64,000 nucleotides of DNA, from the NCBI RefSeq assembly GCF_033446685.1, contig NZ_JAWQLY010000002.1, forward strand, positions 310,001 to 374,000, in the 5' to 3' direction. Origin of the DNA: Modicisalibacter sp033446685 (GTDB taxonomy: Bacteria; Pseudomonadota; Gammaproteobacteria; Pseudomonadales; Halomonadaceae). Both the position numbers and the translations under genes were made by a program. Below are positions 1 to 8,179 of this stretch, piece after piece (position 1 is the first letter of the stretch; every line of letters begins with the position of its first letter). The notes below the pieces were generated by a model. It worked only from the letters and a program-made list of their open reading frames with translations. It searched no databases and was not told the DNA's origin.

Positions 1-678
1 CGGCTGCCGCGTGGCGAAGCCGGCAAGGCGCTGCGCGGCGGGGTGTGGGCGCTGCTGTTTCCGGTACTGTTGCTGTTGGGCCTGCGCGGCGGGGTCTTCA
101 CGCCCTCCGAAATCGGCGCCTTCGCGGTGGCCTACGTGGCGGCGGTCGGCTTTCTGGTGCATCGCGAAATGACCGCGCGCAGCGGCGGCGAAGCGATCGA
201 GGCGAGCCTGGCCGATGTCGGCGCGGTGATGCTGCTGATCGCGCTATCGGCGATCTTCAGTTACGGAATCGTCCTGGAGCGCCTGCCGGAGACGATCTCC
301 AGCGTCATCGTGGGACAGACCCAGAGTCTGATCGGCGTCGAGCTGTTGATCCTGGCCTTCGTGCTGGTCATCGGCTTCTTCGTCGATGCCACGGTGCTGA
401 TCATCATGCTGGCACCGATCTTCCTGCCGGTGGTGCAGGATCTCGACGGCGATCCCGTGCATTTCGGCATCGTCTTCATCATCGCGGCGACCATCGGCAA
501 CTTCACGCCGCCGGTGGGCGCGGCGATGTACGCGGTCTGCACCATCATGAAGTGTCCGGTCGAGGAGTATACGCGCGGCGCCGTGCCGTTCTTCATCGCC
601 GCCGTGGCGGTCATCGTGCTGCTGGTGATGGTCCCGCAGCTGGTGCTGTTCCTGCCCGACGCGCTCTTCGGCCGCTGA
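1..678 (+). CDS. TRAP transporter large permease, C-terminal half (5'-partial)
   Basis: The reading frame is open from the first base and ends at TGA 676-678, so the gene begins before the window; 225 codons are visible, about half of a DctM protein (usually about 425 aa). DctM is the 12-helix inner-membrane subunit of tripartite, Na+-driven, binding-protein-dependent transporters. The visible part is almost wholly hydrophobic. It carries the family's conserved C-terminal stretches: FVDATVLIIMLAPIF, and IGNFTPPVGAAMYAVC followed by the cytoplasmic PVEEY turn. The small permease and binding protein are presumably upstream and unseen, so the substrate cannot be inferred. No T-rich terminator follows on this strand. 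This is not the partner of the TRAP genes at 44-53 kb. Confidence 0.88.
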   Translation, partial: RLPRGEAGKALRGGVWALLFPVLLLLGLRGGVFTPSEIGAFAVAYVAAVGFLVHREMTARSGGEAIEASLADVGAVMLLIALSAIFSYGIVLERLPETISSVIVGQTQSLIGVELLILAFVLVIGFFVDATVLIIMLAPIFLPVVQDLDGDPVHFGIVFIIAATIGNFTPPVGAAMYAVCTIMKCPVEEYTRGAVPFFIAAVAVIVLLVMVPQLVLFLPDALFGR

Positions 679-745
679 ATTTCGGGCCGGTGGGCGGGTG
701 GCGTTCCTTGTCCATTGCCGCATCAGCCAAGTGGCCAAACGCGCA

Positions 746-885
746 CAAAAAAGCCCGGTCTTGCGACCGGGCCATCAATGCTGCGCTTCCTTGCGGCACG
801 TCCATGGGCATCCAGCCCATGCATCCTTGGCACTGCGAGCCGTCCTGGCTCGGTCTTCCGTGCTGGCGCTTTCCTTGCGCCGATG
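746..885 (-). ncRNA. Candidate Csr/Rsm-type small RNA (CsrA/RsmA sponge), copy 1
   Basis: Read on the minus strand, this intergenic stretch contains seven GGA motifs, most in hairpin loops. The clearest are GGCGC-AAGGAAA-GCGCC (865-881), CGAGCC-AGGAC-GGCTCG (836-852) and CATGGGC-TGGAT-GCCCATG (803-821). The RNA ends in a rho-independent terminator: an 8-bp stem at 753-772 followed by a U run (752-746). Serial ANGGA hairpins plus a terminator are the known architecture of CsrB/RsmY/RsmZ RNAs, which titrate CsrA/RsmA. The 5' end is uncertain; a -10-like TAGAGT lies at 896-891. A GacA-like site is listed separately at 941-958. No competing ORF has a plausible product. The rest of this 400-base gap shows no gene. 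Confidence 0.75.
753..772 (-). terminator. Rho-independent terminator of the first Csr-like RNA
   Basis: The inverted repeat GCCCGGTC (753-760) / GACCGGGC (765-772) has a 4-nt loop and is followed on the minus strand by a seven-base U run (752-746). It could also stop readthrough from the leftward ABC-transporter operon. Confidence 0.85.
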
Positions 886-940
886 AGGGTACTCTACGCG
901 CCTATCGAGGGGGCTCGACCTAACCCAAGTTAAATCACTC

Positions 941-958
941 TGTAAGAGATCGCCGACA
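941..958 (-). promoter_or_regulatory. Candidate GacA upstream activating sequence
   Basis: On the minus strand this 18-mer reads TGTCGG-N6-CTTACA, against the Pseudomonas GacA consensus TGTAAG-N6-CTTACA: the right half is perfect and the left half matches 4 of 6. It lies about 55-65 bp upstream of the inferred start of the GGA-rich RNA, as in rsmY-type promoters. This is inference from one imperfect match. Confidence 0.45.
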
Positions 959-1078
959 AAACACCTGGCCATGAGCGGATGAATCCTGCATTCAGCGCGT
1001 AGCTGATTGATAGCCATCGCTAATGACAGAAATTGTTTCATGAGTCGCACGGCGACCAAGCGCCGCTTGATTGACGGT

Positions 1079-1810
1079 TCAGCCCGGCAGCAGCCAGCGA
1101 CGCCGCGGCTTGACCGGGCGAGCCCCGGGAAAGCGCGTCTCGACCAGGCGCATGGCGGCGGTGAGCACCAGGGTCATCGCCAGATAGATGCCGGCGATCA
1201 GCAGCAGCGGCTCGTAGACCAGGAAGGTCTCGTCGCGCACCAGGTTGGCGGCCTTGAGCAGATCCATCATGGCGATCGTCGAGACCAGCGGCACCGACTT
1301 GAGCAGCAGGATCATCTCGCCGGTCAGCGTCGGCAGACACAGCTGGAAGCCCCGCGGCAGCCACAGCCGATAGAGGATTTGCCAGCGCGACAGGCCGAAG
1401 GCGCGGCCCGCCGCCAGCTCGCCGGGCGGCACGCTGAGCAGCGCACCGCGGATCACCTCGCCGGAATAGGCCCCGACGCTGATCGTGAAGGTCAGTGCGC
1501 CGTAGAAGAACGGGTCGCGCAGCAGTGGCCACAACGGACTTTCCTGCACTCCGGGGATTGCCGGCAGCAGGCGTCCGACGCCGTCGTAGAAGAAGAACAG
1601 CTGGACCAGCAGCGGCGTGCCGCGGATCACCGTGGTGAAACCGCGCACCACCAGCGCCAGCGGGCGCGGGCCGCGAATCTGCGCCAGCGCCACGCCCACC
1701 GCGAGCGCCAACCCCAGGCTGCCGGAGACGGCGACCAGCCACAACGTGTTGACGAAGCCGGTCCATAGATAGCGCTGGTAGAACGGATCGGTAAGCCAGG
1801 AAAAGTCCAT
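1079..1810 (-). CDS. Amino-acid ABC transporter permease (HisM/ArtM type)
   Basis: A 243-aa inner-membrane permease of the polar-amino-acid uptake family. The N-terminus has the hydrophobic FVNTLWLVAVSGSLGLALAV segment and there are about five predicted helices. The cytoplasmic EAA coupling loop is visible as AGRAFGLSRWQILYRLWLP, where the ATPase docks. It is the last gene of a leftward run and starts 21 nt after the sister permease, so the two probably form a heterodimer like HisQ/HisM. Its binding protein looks like the Lys/Arg/Orn class, suggesting a cationic amino acid or similar substrate; that is inference. No dedicated terminator follows before the small-RNA terminator at 753. Confidence 0.9.
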   Translation of the reverse strand: MDFSWLTDPFYQRYLWTGFVNTLWLVAVSGSLGLALAVGVALAQIRGPRPLALVVRGFTTVIRGTPLLVQLFFFYDGVGRLLPAIPGVQESPLWPLLRDPFFYGALTFTISVGAYSGEVIRGALLSVPPGELAAGRAFGLSRWQILYRLWLPRGFQLCLPTLTGEMILLLKSVPLVSTIAMMDLLKAANLVRDETFLVYEPLLLIAGIYLAMTLVLTAAMRLVETRFPGARPVKPRRRWLLPG

Positions 1811-1831
1811 CGTAGCCCCTTGTATAGCCCC

Positions 1832-2536
1832 TCAGGTGCCGGTCTGACCGCGCCGCACGTGGCGTTCGGCGCGGGCAAACAGGGCATTGGAGCCCAGCGT
1901 CATCACCAGGTAGAGCGCCCCGGCGACGGCATAGAAAACGAAGTACGCACGGGTGCTGGCGGCGGCCTGCTGGACGGTGAAGAACAGCTCCTCGAAGCCG
2001 ATCACGCTGACCAGCGCGGTGTCCTTGACCAGGATCAGCCACAGGTTGGACATCCCCGGCAGGGCGTTGGGCAGCATCGCCGGGATCACGATGCGCCGGA
2101 AGCGACTGATGCGCGAGAAGCCGTAGGCGTCGGCGGCCTCGAGCTGGCCGCGCGGGATCGCCAGGATCGCGCCGCGGAACACCTCGGTCATGTAGGCGCC
2201 CTGGACGAACGCCAGCACACCGACCGCGGTGGTGAAGCCGCCGATCGCCAGTTGGCCGACGCCGCCCAGCGCCGCATAGGCGGCGGTCAACGCCTGGCTG
2301 CCGGCATAGTAGAGCAGGATGATCAGCAGCAGCTCGGGCACCGCGCGGACCAGCGTCGAATAGCCGGTACCCAGCGCGCGCAGCGCCGGCCACGGGCTCA
2401 GCCGCGCGCTGGCGCCGATCAGCCCCAACGCCAGGCCGATGGCATAGGCGAGCACGGCGATCTCCACGGTGGTCACCGCACCGTGCAGGATCGGCCCCGT
2501 CCAGGCCAGCAGGCTGTCGTTCGAAGTGCTATCCAT
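1832..2536 (-). CDS. Amino-acid ABC transporter permease (HisQ/ArtQ type)
   Basis: 234 aa, HisQ-like membrane subunit. The start is the ATG at 2536, giving the short periplasmic N-terminus MDSTSNDSLLAW before the first helix. The EAA loop reads EAADAYGFSRISRFRRIVIP. It is followed after 21 nt by the second permease and preceded after 75 nt by the binding protein. With the ATPase at 3476-4261 these four genes make a complete importer in the order ATPase, binding protein, permease, permease. Its position inside a catabolic run with AruH-like and AruI-like enzymes suggests it brings in their substrate. Confidence 0.9.
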   Translation of the reverse strand: MDSTSNDSLLAWTGPILHGAVTTVEIAVLAYAIGLALGLIGASARLSPWPALRALGTGYSTLVRAVPELLLIILLYYAGSQALTAAYAALGGVGQLAIGGFTTAVGVLAFVQGAYMTEVFRGAILAIPRGQLEAADAYGFSRISRFRRIVIPAMLPNALPGMSNLWLILVKDTALVSVIGFEELFFTVQQAAASTRAYFVFYAVAGALYLVMTLGSNALFARAERHVRRGQTGT

Positions 2537-2611
2537 AAGCGTCTTCCGGTGGCAGCGACGCCGGTATCGGCCGTGTCGGCTGGGGCCGCCGTCGCTGCGA
2601 TGGCGCGACGA

Positions 2612-3385
2612 TCAACCGCCGCAGATATCGGTGCCGAAGTACTCCCGCGACAGCGCCGCGCAAGTGCCGTCCTCGAGTACCTGGGCGATCGCCGCGTTGA
2701 GGTCCTCGCGCAGGGCGTCGTCGTCCTGACGCAGGCCGATCCCCACGCCTTCGCCGAAGGCCGGATGACGCGGTGCGGTGGCGCGAATCTCGTACCCCTG
2801 TGCCTCGTCGCGCTTGACGAACTCGGCCATCGCGATCTTGTCGGCGAGGATCGCATCGACGCGCCCGGCGAGCAGGTCGCGGTTGGCCTGTTCCTGCTGA
2901 TCGTAGATCTTGATCTCGACGCCGCTGTCGATCAGCGCGCGGCGCGCATAGCTGGCGTTGGTGGTCGCGCCCTGCACGCCTAGCACCTTGCCGTCGAGCC
3001 CGTCGGGGATCGCGAACTCGGCGTCCTTGGCGGCGACGTAGGCGCCCGGTGTGTAGTAGTAGGGATCGGTGAAGTCGATCACCTTCTTGCGCTTGTCGGT
3101 GATCGACAGCGAATTCATGATCATGTCGATCTTGCCGGTGTTGAGCGCCGGGAAGATGCCGCTCCAGCCGGTCGGGGTGATCGCGCAGTCGGCCTGCATC
3201 GCCTCGCACAGCGCCTGGCCGAGTTCGACCTCGAAGCCGGTCCACTCGCCCTCGGCGCTCTTGTAGGTGAACGGCGGGTAGGGCTCGGCGGAGATGCCGA
3301 TCTTCAGCGGCTCGGCGGCGCTGGCGGTCATTGCCGTCAGGGTCAGTACGCCGGCGCTCAGGACAGGAAGCAAAGTACGTTTCAT
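2612..3385 (-). CDS. Periplasmic amino-acid-binding protein (Lys/Arg/Orn-binding family)
   Basis: 257 aa from the ATG at 3385, which has an AAGGGGA Shine-Dalgarno upstream; an in-frame TTG one codon earlier is less likely. A Sec signal peptide is evident (MKRTLLPVLSAGVLTLTAM, cut near SAA). The mature protein begins with the SBP_bac_3 motif LKIGISAEPYPPFTY. It continues with GFEVELGQALCEAM and the ligand-cleft stretch MIMNSLSITDKRKKVIDFTDPYYYTPG, as in ArgT/HisJ/AotJ. A C-terminal Cys pair is possible (GTCAAL, DICGG). It delivers ligand to the two permeases downstream. Family membership is clear; the exact ligand is not. Confidence 0.9.
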   Translation of the reverse strand: MKRTLLPVLSAGVLTLTAMTASAAEPLKIGISAEPYPPFTYKSAEGEWTGFEVELGQALCEAMQADCAITPTGWSGIFPALNTGKIDMIMNSLSITDKRKKVIDFTDPYYYTPGAYVAAKDAEFAIPDGLDGKVLGVQGATTNASYARRALIDSGVEIKIYDQQEQANRDLLAGRVDAILADKIAMAEFVKRDEAQGYEIRATAPRHPAFGEGVGIGLRQDDDALREDLNAAIAQVLEDGTCAALSREYFGTDICGG

Positions 3386-3475
3386 CAAGGTTTCCCCTTG
3401 GTTGTTGTGACGAGCCGCGCTGGGCGACTCGGAAGGTACGCCGCCGCCTGGGCGCCGGCGCTGGGACTCAGACGC

Positions 3476-4261
3476 TCAGGCGACGCTCGAGACGAACTGC
3501 CGGCAGCGTTCGCTGGCGGCGTTCTCGAATACCTCGCGCGGGCTGCCGCACTCCTCGACCACGCCCTGGTGCAGGAACACCACTTCGTGGGAGACGTCGC
3601 GGGCGAAGCTCATTTCGTGGGTGACCAGCAGCATGGTGCGGCCCTCGTCGGCGAGGCCGCGGATCACGCCCAGCACCTCGCTGACCAGCTCGGGGTCGAG
3701 CGCCGAGGTGGGCTCGTCGAACAGCAGCACCCGGGGTTGCATGGCCAGCGCCCGGGCGATCGCCACGCGCTGCTGCTGGCCGCCGGAAAGATAGCCGGGA
3801 TAGGCGTCGCGCTTGTCGGCCAGTCCGACCCGCGCGAGGAAATGCTCGCCGAGTTCGACCGCCTCGCGGCGGCGCAGGCCGCGCACCCGCAGCGGCGCCT
3901 CGATGACATTGCCGAGCACCGTCAGATGCGGCCACAGGTTGAATTGCTGGAAGACCATCGCGACCTGCGAGCGCAGGCGCTGGATCTGGCGACGGTCGAG
4001 GCCGACGTTGGCACCTTTAGCGTCGCGGGTGAAGCGAATCGCCTCATCGGCGATGGTCAGTTCGCCCCGGTCGGGGGTTTCGAGCAGGTTCATGCAGCGC
4101 AGCAAGGTGCTCTTGCCGGAGCCGCTGGAGCCGATGATCGAGACCACGTTGGCTTCGCGCACGCGCAGCGAGACATCCCTGAGGACCTCGTGCTCGGCGT
4201 AGCGCTTGACCAGATGGCGGGCGTCGATCGCCAGCCTATTGTTATCGGTATGTTGGGTCAT
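3476..4261 (-). CDS. Amino-acid ABC transporter ATP-binding protein (HisP type)
   Basis: 261-aa cytoplasmic ATPase. Visible motifs in order are Walker A GSSGSGKST, Q-loop VFQQFNLWPHLTV, ABC signature LSGGQQQRVAIARAL, Walker B VLLFDEPTSALDPE and the H-loop VTHEM. It is the usual length for HisP/GlnQ/ArtP proteins. It lies 87 nt upstream of the binding-protein gene in the same leftward run and 101 nt after the transaminase gene. That gap is large enough for an internal promoter, although none is obvious. Confidence 0.92.
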   Translation of the reverse strand: MTQHTDNNRLAIDARHLVKRYAEHEVLRDVSLRVREANVVSIIGSSGSGKSTLLRCMNLLETPDRGELTIADEAIRFTRDAKGANVGLDRRQIQRLRSQVAMVFQQFNLWPHLTVLGNVIEAPLRVRGLRRREAVELGEHFLARVGLADKRDAYPGYLSGGQQQRVAIARALAMQPRVLLFDEPTSALDPELVSEVLGVIRGLADEGRTMLLVTHEMSFARDVSHEVVFLHQGVVEECGSPREVFENAASERCRQFVSSVA

Positions 4262-4362
4262 GGACGGTGTCGGGGGTGGAGTGTCGCGCTAGCCATACCC
4301 CTCCTGTTGCCGGTGAAAAGATCGCGGCTCGGGGCAAGACGCGCCCCGGGCCGCCCGTTCGA

Positions 4363-5547
4363 TCAGTCGAGGGCCGTCGCCAGGCAGTCCCGGGCACAGC
4401 GCTCGATGCGTCGGCAGGCCTCGCCCAGGCGCTCGGCGTCGACCGTCAGGCTCAGCCGCACGAAACCCGCCGCCGAGGGGCCGAAGGCCTCGCCGGCCAG
4501 CAGCGACACGCCCTGCTCGTCGAGCAGCCGGTCGGCGAAGGCCTGGGCGGTGAGCCCGGTACGGCGGATGTCGATCATCATGAACATGCCGGCGGCGGGG
4601 CGCAGCACCTCGACCGCCGCGCTGCCCTCGAGCGCCCGGCACACCGTGTCGCGACGCGCCCGGTAAGTCTCGCGCATCGTCGCCAGTTGCCCGGGCGGGT
4701 CGGCCAGCGCCGCGCAGGCGGCGTCCTGGATGAATTCGGGACTGCCATAGAGCATGCACAGCGCCAGGTTGCTGAGATGACCGATCAGCGCCTCGGGACC
4801 GATCACCCAGCCCAGTCGCCAGCCGGTCATGGCGTGCGACTTGGACAGGCTGTCTATCACCGCGGTGCGCTCGGCCATGCCCGGCAAGGTGGCGGGGCAC
4901 AGATGCTCGCCCTCAAACACCAGCTCGGCGTAGACCTCGTCGGAGATCAGCCAGAGATCGCGGCGCCGGCACAGCTCGGCGATGCCCTGCCAGGCCTCGC
5001 GGCTCAGGCACTGGCCGGTGGGGTTGTGCGGGCTGTTGATCAGCAGCGCCCGGGTGCGTGGGGTGACGGCGGCCTCGAGATCGGCCAGCCGCGGCTGGAA
5101 GCCTTCCCCGGCGCGCAGCGGCACGCGGACCAGCGTCGCGCCGGCGGCCTGCAGTGCGGCCTCGTAGGTCACGTACATCGGCTCGGGGACGATCACTTCG
5201 TCGCCGGGATCGAGCAGGCACTGGGCGACGGCGTAGAGCCCGCACTGCGCGCCGGCCATCACCGCCACGTTATCGGCGCCGGCCGCACCGCCGCGGGCGC
5301 GATGGCGGGCGGCGATCAGCTCGCGCAGGGGCGCCTTGCCCTGCACGTCGGCGTAGTGGGTGGCGCCGGCGCGCAGGCTGGCGACGGCGCTGTCGACGAT
5401 CGGCGCCGGAGTGGTGAAGTCCGGATCGCCCACCGAGAGAATGATCACCTCGTCGCCGTCGGCCTGGCGCTCGAGGGCCCGGTAGTGGATGTCCCAGGCG
5501 GCGGCGCCTTCGCCGGCGATGCGGGTGGTCAGGCTTGAATAATGCAT
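4363..5547 (-). CDS. aruH: AruH-like PLP-dependent transaminase (arginine:pyruvate transaminase family)
   Basis: 394 aa, fold-type I aminotransferase. The start at ATG 5547 is chosen because a GAGGAA Shine-Dalgarno precedes it and the homology begins there; the frame stays open upstream only as a shadow of the next gene. The opening residues (TRIAGEGAAAWDIHYRALER) and LSVGDPDF, AGAQCGLYAVAQCLL and EPMYVTYEAAL recall P. aeruginosa AruH, from memory of that sequence. The PLP lysine lies in SLSKSHAMTGWRLGW. In the known pathway AruH converts L-arginine plus pyruvate to 2-ketoarginine, which AruI then decarboxylates. An AruI-like gene lies two genes upstream in the same run, separated by an OpuAC-type gene. 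Substrate identity here is inferred. Confidence 0.78.
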   Translation of the reverse strand: MHYSSLTTRIAGEGAAAWDIHYRALERQADGDEVIILSVGDPDFTTPAPIVDSAVASLRAGATHYADVQGKAPLRELIAARHRARGGAAGADNVAVMAGAQCGLYAVAQCLLDPGDEVIVPEPMYVTYEAALQAAGATLVRVPLRAGEGFQPRLADLEAAVTPRTRALLINSPHNPTGQCLSREAWQGIAELCRRRDLWLISDEVYAELVFEGEHLCPATLPGMAERTAVIDSLSKSHAMTGWRLGWVIGPEALIGHLSNLALCMLYGSPEFIQDAACAALADPPGQLATMRETYRARRDTVCRALEGSAAVEVLRPAAGMFMMIDIRRTGLTAQAFADRLLDEQGVSLLAGEAFGPSAAGFVRLSLTVDAERLGEACRRIERCARDCLATALD

Positions 5548-5590
5548 GGGGTTCCTCGCGCGGCGGTGTGGATAAGGCGCTGGGCGGACG

Positions 5591-6538
5591 TCACAGGCTG
5601 GCCTCGACCGCCGCCAGCCCGGGCTTGCCGTCGCGGGTGGTGACGCCGTCGAGGAACGCGGCGAGCCTGTCGCGGTGCGCGACCAGCCAGTCGTGGGCGA
5701 CCGCCTCGGGATCGCGGTCCTCGCGACCGAAGCCCTGGATGAACGCGCTCTGGTCGTCGGCGCTGAGCTCGAATTGGTCGAGCAGCCGCGTGACGTTGGG
5801 GTTGGTTTCGCTGAACGCGCGGCTGACGATGGTGCGCACGTCGCTGTGGCCGTTGTCGGCGCCATACACGCCGGCCGGGTCGTCGAGGATGCGCATGTCG
5901 TAGGCCAGCACCATCCAGTGCGGGGTCCAGCCGTAGAAGGCGATCCAGCGCTGCTCGTCGTAGGCGGCCTGGACCTCGGCGAGCATCCCCGGGGTCGAGG
6001 ACTCCATCAGCTCCCAGTCGCCCAGGCCGTAGAGGTCGTCTCGCTGGGCCTGGTTAATGTCATCGCTGACCGTCGAGCCGCTCTCGATCGAGTAATAGCG
6101 CGCGTCGAAACGGTCGCGGTGCGCATCGAGCTGCTCGGCGCTGGTCACCCCGGCGTCGAATACGTAACCGGGTACCGCGAACCCCATTCGCGCGCCGTTG
6201 ACGTTATTGCCAAGATCGACGATCGCCCCGTTGGCCATGGCGGCTTCATAGCTGTCCTGCTGGGCCGGTAGCCAGCCGGCCAGGAAGACGTCGCTGTCGC
6301 CGGTCTGCAGGGTCTTGTAGCCGACCGTGCTGCTCAGCTCCTGCTGTTCGCTTGCGTAACCCAGTGGGGCGAGCAGCTGCGCCACTATCTCGGTCTTGAC
6401 GGTCACGCCGGGCCACGGCGGCACGATGAAATCGACACGGGCATCGCGGTCGGCGGCGTGCGCCTGGGCCGACAGGCCCAGCGCCGGCAGCAGCGCCAGG
6501 GCGGCGATCTTCAGCCGGTTGCGATTACGGGGGTGCAT
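5591..6538 (-). CDS. OpuAC/ProX-family quaternary-amine-binding protein
   Basis: 315 aa with a signal peptide (MHPRNRNRLKIAALALLPAL, cleavage after AHA). The ATG at 6538 has a strong GAGGAGAGG Shine-Dalgarno. The mature protein has the OpuAC (glycine-betaine-binding) layout, with VDFIVPPWPGVTVKTEIVAQ near the N-terminus, DVFLAGWLPAQQ, and W-rich segments (RWIAFYGWTPHWMV) of the sort that form aromatic cages around trimethylammonium groups. No OpuA/ProV ATPase or ProW permease accompanies it, so it is an orphan binding protein inside a catabolic run. It may use a permease elsewhere or present its ligand differently. Plausible ligands are glycine betaine, carnitine or a trimethylaminoalkyl compound. 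Confidence 0.82.
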   Translation of the reverse strand: MHPRNRNRLKIAALALLPALGLSAQAHAADRDARVDFIVPPWPGVTVKTEIVAQLLAPLGYASEQQELSSTVGYKTLQTGDSDVFLAGWLPAQQDSYEAAMANGAIVDLGNNVNGARMGFAVPGYVFDAGVTSAEQLDAHRDRFDARYYSIESGSTVSDDINQAQRDDLYGLGDWELMESSTPGMLAEVQAAYDEQRWIAFYGWTPHWMVLAYDMRILDDPAGVYGADNGHSDVRTIVSRAFSETNPNVTRLLDQFELSADDQSAFIQGFGREDRDPEAVAHDWLVAHRDRLAAFLDGVTTRDGKPGLAAVEASL

Positions 6539-6580
6539 GGCCTCTCCTCGTTTGAAATTGTCATCGGCTAAGCCGCTGCC

Positions 6581-8179
6581 TCAGCGGCGACGGCTCCAGC
6601 CGTCGGCATCGACCTCGATCAGCGTGGGCGCCGTGGCGGCCCAACTGGCGGCCAACGCCTGGCCGAGCGCCGCGGGGTCGTCGACCCGCGTCGCGTGGCA
6701 GCCGAAGGCCTCGGCCAGTGTGGCCAGGTCGGGTGCCGGCAGGTCGACGCCCAGCCGGGCGACCGCGTGCATGTCCATGTAGCGGCGAATCTCGCCGTAG
6801 CCGTCGTTGTTCCAGACCACCACGGCCAGGGGCACGCCGGCGTCGCGGGCGGTGGCCAGCTCGCCGAGGGTGAACATCAATCCGCCGTCGCCGACCAGCG
6901 CGATCACCGGCCGCTCGGGAGTGGCCAGTGCCGCGCCGAGTGCCGCGGGCAGACCGTAGCCGAGCGTGCCGTAGCCGGTGGCGGCGTTGAACCAGCGTCG
7001 TGGCGCGGGCATCTCGACGATGAAGTTGCCGGCGTAGACCGGCCCGGTGGAGTCGCCGACGATGCTGGCCTCGGGCAGCGCGCTGCGCAAAGTGTCGAGA
7101 AACTCGGCGTAGGGCGCCACGTCGTCGGCCTCGCGCAGCGCCAGGGCGGCCTTCGTCGCGCTCACCTGCGCCGCGGCGTCGCGCTGGGCGGCCACCGGCA
7201 GCCGCTCGAGCAGGCCGCGCATGACCTCACCGGCGTCGGCGAGCAGCGCCAGGTCGGCGGCCTGGTTGCGGGCCAACTGCTGGGCGTCGATATCCACGCG
7301 GATCAGCCTGCCGGTGAGCGCGAAGCCGTCGTCGAAGACCAGATCATAATCGGTTTCGCCGAGTTCGCTGCCCAACGCCAGGATCACGTCGGCCTCGGCG
7401 GCGAGCCGGCGCCCGGCCGGCAGGCTGGCGCAGGCGCCCAGATCGAGCGGGTGACGCTCGCCGAGCACGCCGCGGGCGTTGATGGTGGTCATGGTCGGCG
7501 CGTCGAGGCGTTCGACGAGTGCGCGGGCGTCCGCGGCGGCGTCGACGCAGCCGCCGCCGAGCAGTACCAGCGGGCGCTCGGCGGCGGCCAGCCAGGCCGC
7601 GGCGGCGTCGAGTCCGGCGGCCGGCGCGGCCGGCGGATAGACCGCAGCGGTCTTGACCGGCGTGTCGGCAACCGGCTGGGTCATCACGTCCAGCGGGATC
7701 TCGATATGCACCGGACCGGGGCGGGCGCTTTTGAACACCGCGAAGGCGCGGGCGATGACCTCGTCCAACGCCTCGGCGCTTTGCAGGGTATGGCTGAACA
7801 CGCTGACCCCGGCCAGCGTGCGCTGCTGGTCGGGCAGTTCGTGCAGGCGGCCCTGACCGCGGCCCAGGGTGTCGCGGCGGTTGACGCTGGAGATCACCAG
7901 CATCGGCACCGAATCGCCCAGCGCCTGGGCCATCGCGGTGGCGATGTTGGTCATCCCCGGGCCGCTGATGATGAAGCAGGCCGCCGGCTTGCCGCTGGCG
8001 CGGGCATAGCCGTCGGCCATGAACCCGGCGCCCTGTTCGTGGCGCGGGGTGACGTGGCGCAGCGAGCTGTCCGTGAGGCCGCGGTAGAGCTCGATGGTGT
8101 GCACCCCGGGGATGCCGAACACGGTGTCGATGCCGTGGGCCTCGAGCAGTTCGAGCAAGCGTTGCGCGCAGGCGGTCAT
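6581..8179 (-). CDS. aruI: AruI-like thiamine-diphosphate-dependent 2-oxo-acid decarboxylase
   Basis: 532-aa ThDP enzyme of the acetolactate-synthase/decarboxylase superfamily. The N-terminal domain carries the catalytic glutamate context TPRHEQGAGFMADGYAR and IPGVHTIELYRGL. A central Rossmann-like domain follows (residues about 190-320). The C-terminal cofactor motif GDGGLMFTLGEL runs through to WNNDGYG (the GDG...NN signature). AruI decarboxylates 2-ketoarginine to 4-guanidinobutyraldehyde. The start codon overlaps the stop of the HD-domain gene (ATGA, 8176-8179), so it is likely translationally coupled to the TmpAB-like pair rather than to the AruH-like gene. That raises the question of whether its substrate is really 2-ketoarginine. 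Confidence 0.75.
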   Translation of the reverse strand: MTACAQRLLELLEAHGIDTVFGIPGVHTIELYRGLTDSSLRHVTPRHEQGAGFMADGYARASGKPAACFIISGPGMTNIATAMAQALGDSVPMLVISSVNRRDTLGRGQGRLHELPDQQRTLAGVSVFSHTLQSAEALDEVIARAFAVFKSARPGPVHIEIPLDVMTQPVADTPVKTAAVYPPAAPAAGLDAAAAWLAAAERPLVLLGGGCVDAAADARALVERLDAPTMTTINARGVLGERHPLDLGACASLPAGRRLAAEADVILALGSELGETDYDLVFDDGFALTGRLIRVDIDAQQLARNQAADLALLADAGEVMRGLLERLPVAAQRDAAAQVSATKAALALREADDVAPYAEFLDTLRSALPEASIVGDSTGPVYAGNFIVEMPAPRRWFNAATGYGTLGYGLPAALGAALATPERPVIALVGDGGLMFTLGELATARDAGVPLAVVVWNNDGYGEIRRYMDMHAVARLGVDLPAPDLATLAEAFGCHATRVDDPAALGQALAASWAATAPTLIEVDADGWSRRR

